Source: Streptomyces sp. TRM49041
GTDB taxonomy: Bacteria > Actinomycetota > Actinomycetes > Streptomycetales > Streptomycetaceae
DNA length: 64,000 nt
Assembly (NCBI RefSeq): GCF_008271805.1
Contig: NZ_VSRY01000157.1
Span: 31,029 to 95,028, forward strand
Direction of reading: 5' to 3'
Shown: piece after piece, positions 18,150 to 27,341 of the stretch
Position numbering within the stretch: position 1 is the first letter of the stretch
How the letters are laid out: the number at the start of each line of letters is the position of its first letter
The notes under the pieces: generated by a model
Told to the model about the DNA's origin: nothing
The model's database searches: none
Seen by the model: the letters and a program-made list of their open reading frames with translations, nothing else
Position numbers and translations under genes: made by a program

Positions 18150-19193
18150 TTGACCGTCACCATGGCCCGCCGTGCCTGGCTGACCGACCTGCCCGTCCTG
18201 CTGGTCGCGGTGGTGTGGGGCTCCAGTTATCTGGCGGCGAAGGGAATCACCACGGCCCAGACCGTGCTCGCGGTGCTGGTGCTGCGGTTCGCCGTGGTGC
18301 TGCCCGTACTCGTGGTCACCGGGTGGCGGAAGCTACGGGCGCTCAGCGGCGCCCAGATACGCGGCGCCGGACTGCTGGGGCTGATCCTCGCGGGGATCTT
18401 CCTCCTGGAGACGTACGGCGTCGTCCACACGTCCGCGACGAACGCCGGGCTCATCATCAGCCTCACCATGATCTTCACGCCGGTCGCGGAGAGCCGGGTG
18501 CGGGGCACGCGGCTGTCCGGGACCTTCATGGCGGCGGCGGGCCTCTCCGTCCTCGGTGTGGTGCTGCTGGCCCAGGGCACCGGGTTCAGTGCCCCGTCCG
18601 GCGGTGACCTGCTGATGCTGGGCGCCGCCGTCGCCCGGACCGTGCACGTACTGGCGATGGCCCGCATGGACTCGGTGCGGGGCGCGGACTCGATGTCGCT
18701 GACCACGGTCCAGCTGGGCGGCGCGGTCCTGGTGTTCGCGCTGCTGTCGACGACGTCCGGCGGGGACGGGACGCCATGGGCGGTGGCCGCCGCCTTCAGC
18801 GCCGCCGAGTGGCTGGGGCTGCTGTATCTGTCGGTGTTCTGCACGCTGTTCGCGTTCTTCGTACAGATGTGGGCGGTACGGCGTACCTCCCCGTCGCGGG
18901 TCAGCCTGCTGCTCGGCACGGAGCCCGTCTGGGCCGCCGTCTTCGGCATCGCGCTGGCCGGGGACCGGCCGGGGTGGCTGGGCTTCGTCGGCGTGGCGCT
19001 GATCCTCGCGGGCACGGCCTGGGGACGCACTGTGGCGGACCGGGACCAGGGCGGGGACCAGGGCGGGGACCAGTACGCGGACCAGAACAAGGACAAGGAC
19101 CGGGACGACCAGGCGTCCGCCGCCGCCTCAGACGTCGAGCCAGCCCAGCCGCACGGCAGCGACCCCGGCCTGGAACCGGCTGGCCGCCCCTAG
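18150..19193 (+). CDS. DMT/EamA-family exporter
   Basis: A 347-aa permease with ten membrane segments in two EamA repeats (LVAVVWGSSYLAAKG; VRTHVLAMARM-type centre; SLLLGTEPVWAAVFGIALAG near residue 265) and a hydrophilic tail rich in Gly-Asp-Gln repeats. TTG at 18150 is chosen because GAGGAG lies 6 bases upstream; the ATG at 18162 is too far from it. Together with the argininosuccinate-synthase-like gene it suggests production and export of a small amino-acid-like product. The last 66 bases overlap the convergent LuxR remnant. Confidence 0.85.
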   Translation: MTVTMARRAWLTDLPVLLVAVVWGSSYLAAKGITTAQTVLAVLVLRFAVVLPVLVVTGWRKLRALSGAQIRGAGLLGLILAGIFLLETYGVVHTSATNAGLIISLTMIFTPVAESRVRGTRLSGTFMAAAGLSVLGVVLLAQGTGFSAPSGGDLLMLGAAVARTVHVLAMARMDSVRGADSMSLTTVQLGGAVLVFALLSTTSGGDGTPWAVAAAFSAAEWLGLLYLSVFCTLFAFFVQMWAVRRTSPSRVSLLLGTEPVWAAVFGIALAGDRPGWLGFVGVALILAGTAWGRTVADRDQGGDQGGDQYADQNKDKDRDDQASAAASDVEPAQPHGSDPGLEPAGRP

Positions 19194-19637
19194 GCGTTCC
19201 GTCAGATCCGAGACGAGGCGGCGGACCGTACGCTCGGAGATCCCGAGCTTGCGGGCCATCGCCTCGTCGGTCAGTCCGCCCCCGAGCATCCGCAGCACCT
19301 CACGGTGCCGGCCGGTGGGTTCCCACCCACCGTCGGCGGCGGGGGCCGAGGAGTCGAGGGCGGCGGCGGTCTCGGACAGGACGCTCGCGCCCGCCCAGCA
19401 GTGATCGAAGATCTCCCGGAACACGCCCACCAGGGCGTCGCTGTGCAGGATCACCGCCGCGATCTCGCCGTCCTCGGTGCGCGGGGCGGGCACGATTGCC
19501 AGCGAGCCGTCCACCACGATCAGCCGCAGCGGCAGGGTGTGCGCCACCGCCGTGACCGCCCTGGCCGAGGCCCTGGCCGGCGACCCGTCACTCCGGGGCC
19601 CCGCACTCGCCACGGCGGTCACCGCCCGCTCGGGCAC
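19128..19637 (-). pseudogene. 5'-truncated LuxR-type regulator gene
   Basis: The frame encodes the C-terminal half of a Streptomyces LuxR regulator. A sensor fragment (RLIVVDGSLAIVP, LHSDALVGVFREIFDHCW) is followed by a LuxR HTH (LRMLGGGLTDEAMARKLGIS, ERTVRRLVSDLTERLGA). Relatives carry about 150 more N-terminal residues. Here the frame upstream runs into the L,D-transpeptidase gene on the same strand and shows no homology. A GTG at 19637 could still give a 169-aa protein. Its tail overlaps the end of the DMT gene by 66 bp, so it may be a broken former regulator of that locus. Confidence 0.6.
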
Positions 19638-19729
19638 CGTTCTGGCGCCCGGCGGTGGAGTGCTCGGCGAAGGCTGGTTCGTCTCCCGGCTCCGCGCGAC
19701 CTGCCCGGCCCACGGCTGAACCAGGCGTC

Positions 19730-20539
19730 TCAGCGGCCCAGGCTCGTCACGTCCCCCATCACCACCACCGGCTTCGCCGCCGGGTCCAGCCACTTCAGAA
19801 GCTCCCGCATGCGGGGCTCCTTCAGGGAGACACACCCCTGTGTGGGGCCCTCGTGGTCGACGTGGAGCCAGATGCCGCCGCCGCGTTCGGCGCCCAGGGG
19901 GCGGGTCCAGTCCAGCGGGCTCGTGCCGGGCCTGCGGTTGTAGTTGATGGCGACGACATAGTCGAAGGAGCCTTCCAGCGGCTCCCCCAGGGCGCCGGTG
20001 CCCCGGATGGTGAAGCCGTGGTCCTGGTCGTACGGGAGCTTCGTGCCCGGGTCTGGGAGGAGGCCGCCCGCGTCCGTGAGGCCGAAGACGCCGATCGGGG
20101 AGCGGAGGTCGTCCTGCGTGTGGTGGTCGGTCCAGCCCTTGAGGCCGTTGTGCGCGGGCCACGGGTCGGACACCGCCTTCCAGCCCTCGGTGGCGTGCCG
20201 TTCGTAGAGAGTGACCGTGGACGTGTTCGCGTCCTGGTCGTCGCCCCTGACGACGACGGCCTGGCGGCTCTTCTCGGGGATGCCGCCGCGGGTGGCCGGG
20301 CCGAGACCGGGGATACCGGCCGGAGCGGCCGGGGACGCGGGGGAGGCCGGGGCGGTCGCGCGCCGGCCGGCCTGGCCGTCGTCACCGGGGACTCCGGGGG
20401 CTCCCGGGGCTCCGGCGGCCGGGCGGGACGAGTCTCCGCGCGCGCCGTCGGCATCCGCGCACGCGGTCAGCGGCAGCAACGGAATCAGCAGCACGGCGGC
20501 GACGACGAGGCGGCGCCGCGGGCGTCGGGAGGCAGGCAT
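19730..20539 (-). CDS. L,D-transpeptidase family lipoprotein
   Basis: A 269-aa protein with a lipoprotein signal (RRLVVAAVLLIPLLPLTAC), an Ala/Pro/Gly-rich linker to about residue 75, then a YkuD-like catalytic domain. The signature HVDHEGPTQGCVSL gives His and Cys236 as catalytic residues. Such enzymes cross-link peptidoglycan stems (3-3 links) or attach proteins at the cell surface. No LysM or Ig-like domains are present, unlike the large Ldt proteins. The ATG overlaps nothing and the gene stands alone. Confidence 0.87.
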   Translation of the reverse strand: MPASRRPRRRLVVAAVLLIPLLPLTACADADGARGDSSRPAAGAPGAPGVPGDDGQAGRRATAPASPASPAAPAGIPGLGPATRGGIPEKSRQAVVVRGDDQDANTSTVTLYERHATEGWKAVSDPWPAHNGLKGWTDHHTQDDLRSPIGVFGLTDAGGLLPDPGTKLPYDQDHGFTIRGTGALGEPLEGSFDYVVAINYNRRPGTSPLDWTRPLGAERGGGIWLHVDHEGPTQGCVSLKEPRMRELLKWLDPAAKPVVVMGDVTSLGR

Positions 20540-20893
20540 GTGTCACGGCCTTTCGGGTGGTGCCGGCTACGGGAGTCGCGTCGGTGCCGAACGTCGCTGC
20601 GGCCAGGAGGTGTTCGGCTTCGGTCAGCCGGTGTCCGGCACGGTGCCCGCGACCGCGACCCGGCCCCACGGTGGTCACGGGGACCACTCCTCGGAGCCGA
20701 AGTCCTGCCGTCGCCGTCCACGTACTCGCCGTCCGTCGTCGTCCCGGTGCTTCACACCCTGACAACGCGACGGCCCCCCGTTGGGGTTGCCCCCGTATGG
20801 GCAAGATCCCGCGGCACACAAAAGGCACACAAAAGGCAGCCGAAGGCCCCGCGCCCCTTCCGGGCGCGGGGCCTTCGGCCGAGAAACCGGCGC
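20540..20893. other. Intergenic region between aspS and the L,D-transpeptidase gene
   Basis: 354 bases without a supportable gene. It holds the aspS terminator (20841-20877) and must hold the promoter of the L,D-transpeptidase gene, but no clear -10/-35 pair stands out. A short direct repeat AAAGGCACACAAAAGGCA lies at about 20821-20838. Confidence 0.6.
20841..20877 (-). terminator. aspS terminator
   Basis: A perfect 16-bp inverted repeat (CGAAGGCCCCGCGCCC and its complement) with a 5-base loop, 17 bases beyond the aspS stop. On the transcribed strand it is followed by TTTTG-containing sequence, so it reads as a strong intrinsic terminator. Confidence 0.9.
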
Positions 20894-22660
20894 CTACTTG
20901 TCGGCCACCGGCTTCCGCAGCGCGATGTTCAGCTCCCGCAGCCGCGACTCGTCCAGCTCCGTCGGCGCGCCCATCATCAGGTCCTGCGCGTTGCCGTTGA
21001 GCGGGAACGCGATGGTCTCGCGGATGTTCGGCTCGTCGGCCAGCAGCATGACGATGCGGTCGACGCCCGGGGCGATGCCGCCGTGCGGCGGGGCGCCGAA
21101 GCGGAACGCGCGGAGCATGCCCGCGAACTCGGCCTCGACCGTCTCGCGGTCGTACCCGGCGATCTCGAACGCCTTGATCATGATCTCGGGCTCGTGGTTC
21201 CGGATGGCGCCGGACGACAGCTCGACACCGTTGCAGACGATGTCGTACTGCCAGGCCAGGATGTCCAGCGGGTCCTTCTCCTCCAGGTCCTTCATGCCGC
21301 CCTGGGGCATCGAGAAGGGGTTGTGGGAGAAGTCGATCTTGCCGGTCTCCTCGTCCTTCTCGTACATCGGGAAGTCCACGATCCAGCAGAACCGGAACAC
21401 GTCCTCCTCGAAGTGCCCGGCGCGCCGCGCGGCCTCCACACGCACCGCGCTCATGATCTTCGAGACCTCGTCGAAGTCGCCGGCGCCGAAGAACACGGCG
21501 TGGCCGGGCTTCAGGGCGAGGCGGTCGACGAGCGTCTTGACGTTCTCCTCGGTGAGGAACTTGGCGATCGGGCCGCTGAACGCCATGTCCTCGCCCACGC
21601 GGATCCAGGCCAGACCCTTCGCGCCGTGCTCGACGGCGAAGTCGCCCATGCCGTCGAAGAACTTGCGCGGCTGCCCGGCGACATCCGGCACCGGCAGGGC
21701 GCGCACGTGCTTGCCCGCGAACGCCTTGAACTCCGACTCGGCGAACACGTCGGTGATGTCGAAGAGCTCCAGCCCGGCCCGCAGGTCCGGCTTGTCGGAG
21801 CCGTACTTCAGCATCGCCTCGCGGAACGGGATGCGCGGGAACGGCGACGTGACATGGCGGCCGCCGCCGAACTCCTCGAACAGCTCGGTCATGAGCTTCT
21901 CGATCGGCTGGAAGACGTCCTCCTGCTCGACGAAGGACATCTCGACGTCGAGCTGGTAGAACTCGCCCGGCGACCGGTCGGCGCGGGCGTCCTCGTCGCG
22001 GAAGCAGGGCGCGATCTGGAAGTAGCGGTCGAAGCCGGAGACCATCAGCAGCTGCTTGAACTGCTGCGGCGCCTGCGGCAGCGCGTAGAACCTGCCCGGG
22101 TTGAGGCGGGACGGGACGACGAAGTCACGGGCGCCCTCGGGGGAGGTCGCGGTGAGGATCGGCGTCGCCATCTCGTTGAAGCCGAGGGCGACCATCTTGT
22201 GCCGGATCGCGGAGACCACGGCCGTGCGCAGCATGATGTTGCGGTGCATGCGCTCGCGGCGCAGGTCGAGGAAGCGGTACTCCAGGCGCCGCTCCTCGTT
22301 GACGCCGTCGTCCGTGTTGATCGTGAACGGCAGCGGGCCCGCCGCGCCGAGCACCTCCACGTCGGAGACCTCGACCTCGATCTCGCCGGTCGGCAGATCC
22401 GCGTTCACGTTCTCGGTGCCGCGTGACACGACCTCGCCGTCGACGCGGACGACGGACTCCTTGGTCTGCTTGTCGAGGGCCTCGTACGCGGCGGTGCCGG
22501 GCCGGGCGACGAGCTGCGTGATGCCGTAGTGGTCGCGCAGATCGATGAAGAGGATGCCGCCCAGGTCGCGCCGATTGTGCAGCCAGCCGCTCAGCCGGAC
22601 GTCGGTACCGACGTCAGAAGCGCGGAGCTCGCCGCAGGTGTGGGACCTGTACCGATGCAT
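20894..22660 (-). CDS. aspS: Aspartyl-tRNA synthetase
   Basis: A 588-aa class II synthetase of the bacterial AspRS type. It has an N-terminal OB-fold anticodon domain (about 1-105), motif 2 around FRDEDARADRSPGEFYQLD, the inserted GAD domain in the middle (about 290-410) and motif 3 (GIAPGVDRIVMLL) near residue 540. It charges tRNA-Asp. Actinobacterial AspRS is often non-discriminating and then also charges tRNA-Asn; this cannot be decided here. Ends at a strong terminator. Confidence 0.96.
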   Translation of the reverse strand: MHRYRSHTCGELRASDVGTDVRLSGWLHNRRDLGGILFIDLRDHYGITQLVARPGTAAYEALDKQTKESVVRVDGEVVSRGTENVNADLPTGEIEVEVSDVEVLGAAGPLPFTINTDDGVNEERRLEYRFLDLRRERMHRNIMLRTAVVSAIRHKMVALGFNEMATPILTATSPEGARDFVVPSRLNPGRFYALPQAPQQFKQLLMVSGFDRYFQIAPCFRDEDARADRSPGEFYQLDVEMSFVEQEDVFQPIEKLMTELFEEFGGGRHVTSPFPRIPFREAMLKYGSDKPDLRAGLELFDITDVFAESEFKAFAGKHVRALPVPDVAGQPRKFFDGMGDFAVEHGAKGLAWIRVGEDMAFSGPIAKFLTEENVKTLVDRLALKPGHAVFFGAGDFDEVSKIMSAVRVEAARRAGHFEEDVFRFCWIVDFPMYEKDEETGKIDFSHNPFSMPQGGMKDLEEKDPLDILAWQYDIVCNGVELSSGAIRNHEPEIMIKAFEIAGYDRETVEAEFAGMLRAFRFGAPPHGGIAPGVDRIVMLLADEPNIRETIAFPLNGNAQDLMMGAPTELDESRLRELNIALRKPVADK

Positions 22661-22809
22661 CGTCGTTCATCCAGTCTTCGGGTGTGTGGGTATGGCTCGA
22701 CCCGTCAAGGTTACCGTCCGTCCCAAGACGGATTCCCTGACCTATTGAGCCGCAGCTCACAGCCCTCGCACAGTGGCGTCTCATCGGTCCATCTTCATAA
22801 AGTGGGGCA

Positions 22810-24921
22810 ATGCGCACCGAGGACGTCCTGGCCGCGACTCTGACCGGCCTGTGGCGTTGGGACAACGCGACCGGGATCGTCTCGCTCGACGGCGAGGCGG
22901 CCCGGCTGCTGGGCCTGCCCGCCGAGCCGGTGGAGCTGACGGAAGGCGCCGTACGCTCCCGGTTTCATCCCGTCGACTGGAACGAGATCGACGGCGTAGT
23001 CAACCTGGCCGCCGCCGAGGGCACCCTCGCGGAGGCCCGGCTGCGGGTCATGGACGAGAGCGGCCGGGTGCTGCGTACCGTACGGACCCGCTCCAAGCCG
23101 CTGACGAACGGCGACGGCTTCGAGCTGGTGGGCATGCTCCAGGAGGTCGCCGAGCCGGAGCCGGGCTCGGCCGCGCGGACGCCGGTCACCGGCGACTGGC
23201 GGCGGTCGCGCGAGGCGTTCCTGCTGGACGCGGGGCGGGCGCTGGCCGAGGCGCGGTCGACGGCCGAGGTGCTGCGGGTCGCGGCGTCGCTGTCGATGCC
23301 CGGGTTCTCGCCGGACGGACTCGCGGTCTTCGGCGTCGCGGGCGACCGGCTGACGATCATCGGTCAACACGGGCACCGCGTGGGCGACGAGGGCCCCTTC
23401 ACGGAGATGGCGCTGGACACCGACTACCCGGCGGCGGAGGTCGTACGGACGGGCCGGGCGATCTATCTGCCGACGCCTGAGGAGTACCGGGAGCGCTATC
23501 CGGCGACCTGGCCGCTCGCGCAGCGCTTCGAGCGGGAGTCATGGGCGTTTCTGCCGCTGATCGTCGCGGGCCGCACGATGGGCGCGTGGATGGCGGCGTT
23601 CAAGTACCGGGTCGGGTTCACGCCGGACGAGCGCTCGGTGCTGACGACGGTCGCGCGGATGCTGGCCCAGGCGCTGGCGAGGGCGGGTGTCGCCGAGTCG
23701 GAGCGGGAGCTGTCGCTGGGCCTCCAGCGGGCGATGATGCCGGTCCTCGGACCCGCGGTCCCCGGCATGGACGTGGCCGCGCGGTATGTGCCGACGGGCG
23801 GCGGGCTCCAGGTCGGCGGCGACTGGTACGACATGATCCAGCTGCCGGCCGGGCGCGTGGCGTTCGTGATCGGCGACGTGCAGGGGCACGACGTGCGGGC
23901 GGCGGGGCTGATGGGTCAGCTGCGGATCGCCCTGCGCGCGTACGCCGCGGAGGGGCACCGGCCGGCCGCGGTGCTGTCGCGGGCGTCCCGGTTCCTGTAC
24001 GGGATCACGGAGGGCGCGAACGGCGGCGGCGACGCGGAGTCCGGCACGGGGGCGGACGGCGCACGCTTCGCGACCTGCCTGTACCTGGAGGTCGACCCGG
24101 CGACCGGCACGCTCGACATCGCCCGCGCCGGGCACCCGGACCCGGCGATCCGCATGGCCGACGGCACCGTGCTCATCAGACAGACGGACGGCGGGCTTCC
24201 GCTGGGCATCGTCCCGGACACCGACTATCCGACGACCCGGCTCACCCTGGAGCCCGGCGACACCCTGATGATCTGCACCGACGGGCTCCTGGAGACCGGC
24301 GGGCACGACCTGGAGACCGGCTGGCTGCGGGTCCGCAAGCTGCTGGAGGAGTACCGCCCGGCCAAGGAGTCCCTGGACGTACTCGCCGACTGCCTGGTGC
24401 AGGCCGTGCACGGCCCCAGCTCGCACCACACGACCGGGCCGCTCGCCGACCGCCGCGAGGACGACATCGCGATACTCCTGCTGTCCCGTACGGGCGTCAC
24501 CGCCGGCCGGCTGGCCCCGCCGCGGCGTACGGCGCTGAGCGTCGCCCAGGCGGAGCCGGAGCGGATCGCGGGCGCCCGGCAGCGACTGCGGGAGCTGCTC
24601 CACGACTGGGCGGACACGGACCAGGTCGACGCGGCGGTCCTGATGGTCTCGGAGATGGTCACGAACGTGCTGGTGCACACCGACGGCGACGCGCTGCTGG
24701 TGGCGGAGGCGACCGGCGACCACGGGGCGCGGCGGCTGCGCGTGGAGGTCGCGGACGCCAGCGACGAGCTGCCGCACCGGCGCAGACCCGGCGAGATGGC
24801 GTCGTCGGGGCGCGGCGTGCTGCTGATGGAGATGCTGGCGCACGCGTGGGGCGTGGACCCGCGCGGTGACGGCAAGTCGATCTGGTTCGAGCTCTACGAG
24901 GGCGGCGCGTCGGCCGTCTGA
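22810..24921 (+). CDS. SpoIIE-type PP2C phosphatase with PAS, GAF and ATPase domains
   Basis: A 703-aa signalling protein. Order: PAS-like (about 1-110), GAF-like (about 130-290), PP2C/SpoIIE phosphatase (about 305-540, with VGGDWYDMIQL and GDVQGHDVRAAGLMGQL), then a GHKL ATPase of anti-sigma kinase type (about 575-700, SEMVTNVLVHTDG, GRGVLLMEMLAHAWG). Such proteins control anti-anti-sigma factors by phosphatase and kinase action in response to a ligand or light. Divergent from aspS across 149 bp. Its 3' end overlaps the convergent AI-2E gene by 28 bp. Confidence 0.92.
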   Translation: MRTEDVLAATLTGLWRWDNATGIVSLDGEAARLLGLPAEPVELTEGAVRSRFHPVDWNEIDGVVNLAAAEGTLAEARLRVMDESGRVLRTVRTRSKPLTNGDGFELVGMLQEVAEPEPGSAARTPVTGDWRRSREAFLLDAGRALAEARSTAEVLRVAASLSMPGFSPDGLAVFGVAGDRLTIIGQHGHRVGDEGPFTEMALDTDYPAAEVVRTGRAIYLPTPEEYRERYPATWPLAQRFERESWAFLPLIVAGRTMGAWMAAFKYRVGFTPDERSVLTTVARMLAQALARAGVAESERELSLGLQRAMMPVLGPAVPGMDVAARYVPTGGGLQVGGDWYDMIQLPAGRVAFVIGDVQGHDVRAAGLMGQLRIALRAYAAEGHRPAAVLSRASRFLYGITEGANGGGDAESGTGADGARFATCLYLEVDPATGTLDIARAGHPDPAIRMADGTVLIRQTDGGLPLGIVPDTDYPTTRLTLEPGDTLMICTDGLLETGGHDLETGWLRVRKLLEEYRPAKESLDVLADCLVQAVHGPSSHHTTGPLADRREDDIAILLLSRTGVTAGRLAPPRRTALSVAQAEPERIAGARQRLRELLHDWADTDQVDAAVLMVSEMVTNVLVHTDGDALLVAEATGDHGARRLRVEVADASDELPHRRRPGEMASSGRGVLLMEMLAHAWGVDPRGDGKSIWFELYEGGASAV

Positions 24922-25973
24922 CCGTCTCCCGGTCCCTCTCCGTAGCCGTAGTGCCGGCGCAGCTCGCCCAGGACGCCGAACACGGCCGCGGTGAACGGCA
25001 CGGCGAGCAGCATGCCGAGGACCCCGGCGACGGAAGCGCCCGCGGTCAGGGCGACCAGCACCACGGCGGGGTGGATCCGCACCATCCGGCTCTGGATCAC
25101 CGGCTGGAGGATGTTGCCCTCCAGGGTCTGTACGGCGAGGACGACGCCCAGCGTCCACAGGGCGATGGCGAAACCCCGGTCGGCGAGGGCCACGAGCACG
25201 GCGACGGCACCGGAGATGAACGCGCCGAGGTACGGGATGTAGGCGCCGATGAACACGAGCGCGCCCAGCCCGACGGCGCCCGGGACGCCCAGCACGAGCA
25301 GGCCGACGGTGATGAACGTGGCGTCGATCAGCGCGATCAGTGTGGTGCCGCGCATAAAGCCCTCGACGGCCCCGAAGGCCCGCCGCGCCATCGCCTCCAC
25401 GATGTCGGCGCGGCCCGCGGGGGAGAAGGAGCGCAGGGCGCGGACTGCCCGGCCCGAGTCCCGCATGAAGAAGAAGACGAGCAGCAGCGCGAGGAGCGCC
25501 ACGGTGAGCACCTGGGCGACCACGCCGATCCCGCTGATCACCCCGGAGGCGGCGCCGCCGCCCAGCCGGCTCAGCCGGTCCTGGGCGTAGGTGACGAGAT
25601 CGTCCAGGGTGGTGCCCTCCGCCCCGACGAACCGGGCGAGGTCGCGGACCGCCTGCCGCAGGGACTCCACGATCTGTTCGCCGGTGTCGATCAGGGCGGC
25701 GACGATGATGTATCCGGCACCGCCGAAGACGGCGACCACGGCGGCACAGGTGAGGGCGGCCGCCAGGGACCGCTGCACCCGCAGGATGACGAGCCGCCGG
25801 TACAGCGGCCCGAGCAGTGCGGACCCGAGCAGCGCGAGCAGGACCGCGGTGACGGCCGTCCGGAATGTGCCGAACAGCCAGACGACCACGGCCACGACGC
25901 CGGTGACCAGCAGGACGACGACACACCAGGCGGCGAGACGGCGGACGGGCTCGGGCAGCAGGGACGTCGGCAC
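24894..25973 (-). CDS. AI-2E family transporter-like membrane protein
   Basis: A 359-aa protein with about eight membrane segments. The AI-2E/TqsA-family pattern is visible: two N-terminal helices, a long amphipathic stretch (IVESLRQAVRDLARFVG) and conserved VFIGAYIPYLGAFISGAVAV and LEGNILQPVIQSRMVRIHP near residues 240-300. Family members export signals or ions and many are uncharacterised. It precedes a pirin remnant on the same strand and converges on the SpoIIE gene. Confidence 0.9.
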   Translation of the reverse strand: MPTSLLPEPVRRLAAWCVVVLLVTGVVAVVVWLFGTFRTAVTAVLLALLGSALLGPLYRRLVILRVQRSLAAALTCAAVVAVFGGAGYIIVAALIDTGEQIVESLRQAVRDLARFVGAEGTTLDDLVTYAQDRLSRLGGGAASGVISGIGVVAQVLTVALLALLLVFFFMRDSGRAVRALRSFSPAGRADIVEAMARRAFGAVEGFMRGTTLIALIDATFITVGLLVLGVPGAVGLGALVFIGAYIPYLGAFISGAVAVLVALADRGFAIALWTLGVVLAVQTLEGNILQPVIQSRMVRIHPAVVLVALTAGASVAGVLGMLLAVPFTAAVFGVLGELRRHYGYGEGPGDGQTADAPPS

Positions 25974-25992
25974 TCCCCCAGGGCACCACGCG

Positions 25993-26026
25993 CGCGTGGG
26001 CCCCGCTCGGTGGCGGGACCCACGCG
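25993..26026 (-). terminator. Terminator behind the decayed pirin copy
   Basis: A 12-bp inverted repeat with one mismatch (CGCGTGGGCCCC / GGGACCCACGCG) and a 10-base loop, 30 bases past the stop of the pirin remnant. It probably served the original pirin gene. Confidence 0.6.
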
Positions 26027-26055
26027 GGTGACGCTCTGTCAGTCCGGCGCCGCCG

Positions 26056-26423
26056 TCAGGCGGGTCGGCCCTCGCCCATGCCGTGCACCGCCGGGATGCG
26101 GCCGAGGCGCCCGGCCTGGAAGTCGTCGAAGGCCCGCTGGAGCTCCTCGCGGGTGTTCATGACGAACGGCCCGTAGTGCGCCATGGGCTCCCGGATGGGC
26201 TGCCCGCCGAGGAGGACGACCTCCAGGTCGGGCGTGTGCCCGTCCTGCTTGTCGTCGGCCCGTACGGTGACCGCTCCCCCGTCGCCGAGGACGGCCGTCT
26301 GCCCCATGTGGACGGGCCGCCGCTCGGCGCCGACGGCGCCGCGCCCGGCCAGCACATACGCGAGGCGTGATGCCCGGCCCCTCGCACCCACAGCTGGAGG
26401 CCGTGGAAGAGCCCGCCGGAGGT
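26056..26423 (-). pseudogene. Decayed pirin 3' copy
   Basis: The frame encodes the last ~100 residues of a pirin (AYVLAGRGAVGAERRPVHMG, then FVMNTREELQRAFDDFQAGR) ending IPAVHGMGEGRPA. It matches 30354-30615 base for base except at 26337. Beyond 26366 it contains only two further pirin pieces, 26365-26380 (matching 30694-30709) and 26385-26423 (matching 30842-30880). The stretches between them are lost. It therefore was a longer pirin copy that suffered internal deletions. No start or cupin metal-binding N-domain remains. Confidence 0.9.
26105..26366. repeat. Left copy of 262-bp direct repeat
   Basis: Identical to 30354-30615 apart from C26337/T30586. Same orientation. The two copies bound the inserted segment. 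Confidence 0.95.
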
Positions 26424-26436
26424 CGGTGACTCACCT

Positions 26437-26475
26437 CCTGGTGGCCTCCCTGCCTTGTGTGAGGAGGCCACCAGG
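26437..26475 (-). terminator. Terminator of the island dehydrogenase gene
   Basis: A perfect 13-bp stem (CCTGGTGGCCTCC and complement) with a 13-base loop, 33 bases past the stop of the gene at 26508. Confidence 0.7.
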
Positions 26476-26507
26476 GGTGTCCAGCTCTACGCCTTCGTGT
26501 GACGCGG

Positions 26508-27341
26508 TCAGCCGACCTGTCGAAGATGCGCCAAGACGATGTCGAGAGGCAGCTCCTGGTCCTTGTCCTGTGCCCAGCGGTCGTAGATCAGCCGGGTGGC
26601 TTCGGCGACCTGCGGCGGGAGGTCGGCGGCGCGCAGGGTCTCGGCGACCTCGTCCATCTCCGGACCCCAGCGCCAAGCGCGGGCGGCGACGCTGGGAAGG
26701 TAGTCGGGATCGGAGAGGATGGCGGACGTCATGGTGTGCGCCTCCTCGGTGAGGAGGTCGCGGACGCCGTGGTGGTCGGCCAGGGCGTGTGCGACGCCGG
26801 CCAGGGCGCGGGCGGCCTTCTGGTAGCCGGCGAAGGCCATCTTCAGTGCCGAGGCCGCTCCCAGGTCGGTGCCCGCCGTCCGTACCTGGACACCGGTGTC
26901 CTTGAAGAGCGCGCGGATCGTGTCCTGGGCGGGTTCGGGGCCGGCGAGGTAGAGGCGGGCTCGTCGGCCGTCCGAGGGCGGCGGGCCGATGATGGAGCCG
27001 TCCAGGACGGTGCACCCCTTGGGCATGCCGTCGGCGATGCGCTGCATGCGCTGGGGGCTGATGGCCTTGGCGTCCATGTAGATGCCGCCGAACGCGTGCT
27101 GCGCCACGGTGCCTGCCATGTCCTCGGCTGCCTGGGGCGGGCATACGGAGAGCGCGGCATCGCTCTCGCCCAGGGCGGCGCCAAGCGACTCGTACGCGAC
27201 GAACCCCGCTTTCTCGGCCCGCTGCCGCGTGCGCTCGCTGCGGCCGGTCGCCACCCACAGCACGCGGTGGCCGTTCGCGACTGCGTGGGCGGCGAGTGGG
27301 GCGCCCATGGAGCCGGGGTGGAGCAGGGTGAGGGTGGTCAC
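26508..27341 (-). CDS. NAD(P)-binding 6PGDH-fold dehydrogenase with DUF1932-like C-domain
   Basis: A 277-aa protein opening VTTLTLLHPGSMGAPLAAHA, a Rossmann dinucleotide fold of the beta-hydroxyacid/6-phosphogluconate dehydrogenase superfamily, with DGSIIGPPP near residue 115. A helical C-domain follows with GAASALKMAFAGYQKAARAL (catalytic-Lys region, SALKM). This arrangement is annotated as NAD(P)-dependent oxidoreductase with DUF1932. The substrate is unknown. GTG is preceded by AGGAGG and overlaps the previous gene's stop (GTGA), so it is translationally coupled. Part of the island between the pirin repeats. Confidence 0.85.
   Translation of the reverse strand: MTTLTLLHPGSMGAPLAAHAVANGHRVLWVATGRSERTRQRAEKAGFVAYESLGAALGESDAALSVCPPQAAEDMAGTVAQHAFGGIYMDAKAISPQRMQRIADGMPKGCTVLDGSIIGPPPSDGRRARLYLAGPEPAQDTIRALFKDTGVQVRTAGTDLGAASALKMAFAGYQKAARALAGVAHALADHHGVRDLLTEEAHTMTSAILSDPDYLPSVAARAWRWGPEMDEVAETLRAADLPPQVAEATRLIYDRWAQDKDQELPLDIVLAHLRQVG

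Noticed and set aside
26056..26391. Decayed pirin copy as an independent short functional cupin
   Set aside because: Its frame starts in a rearranged junction, lacks the metal-binding N-domain and consists of pieces of the full gene.
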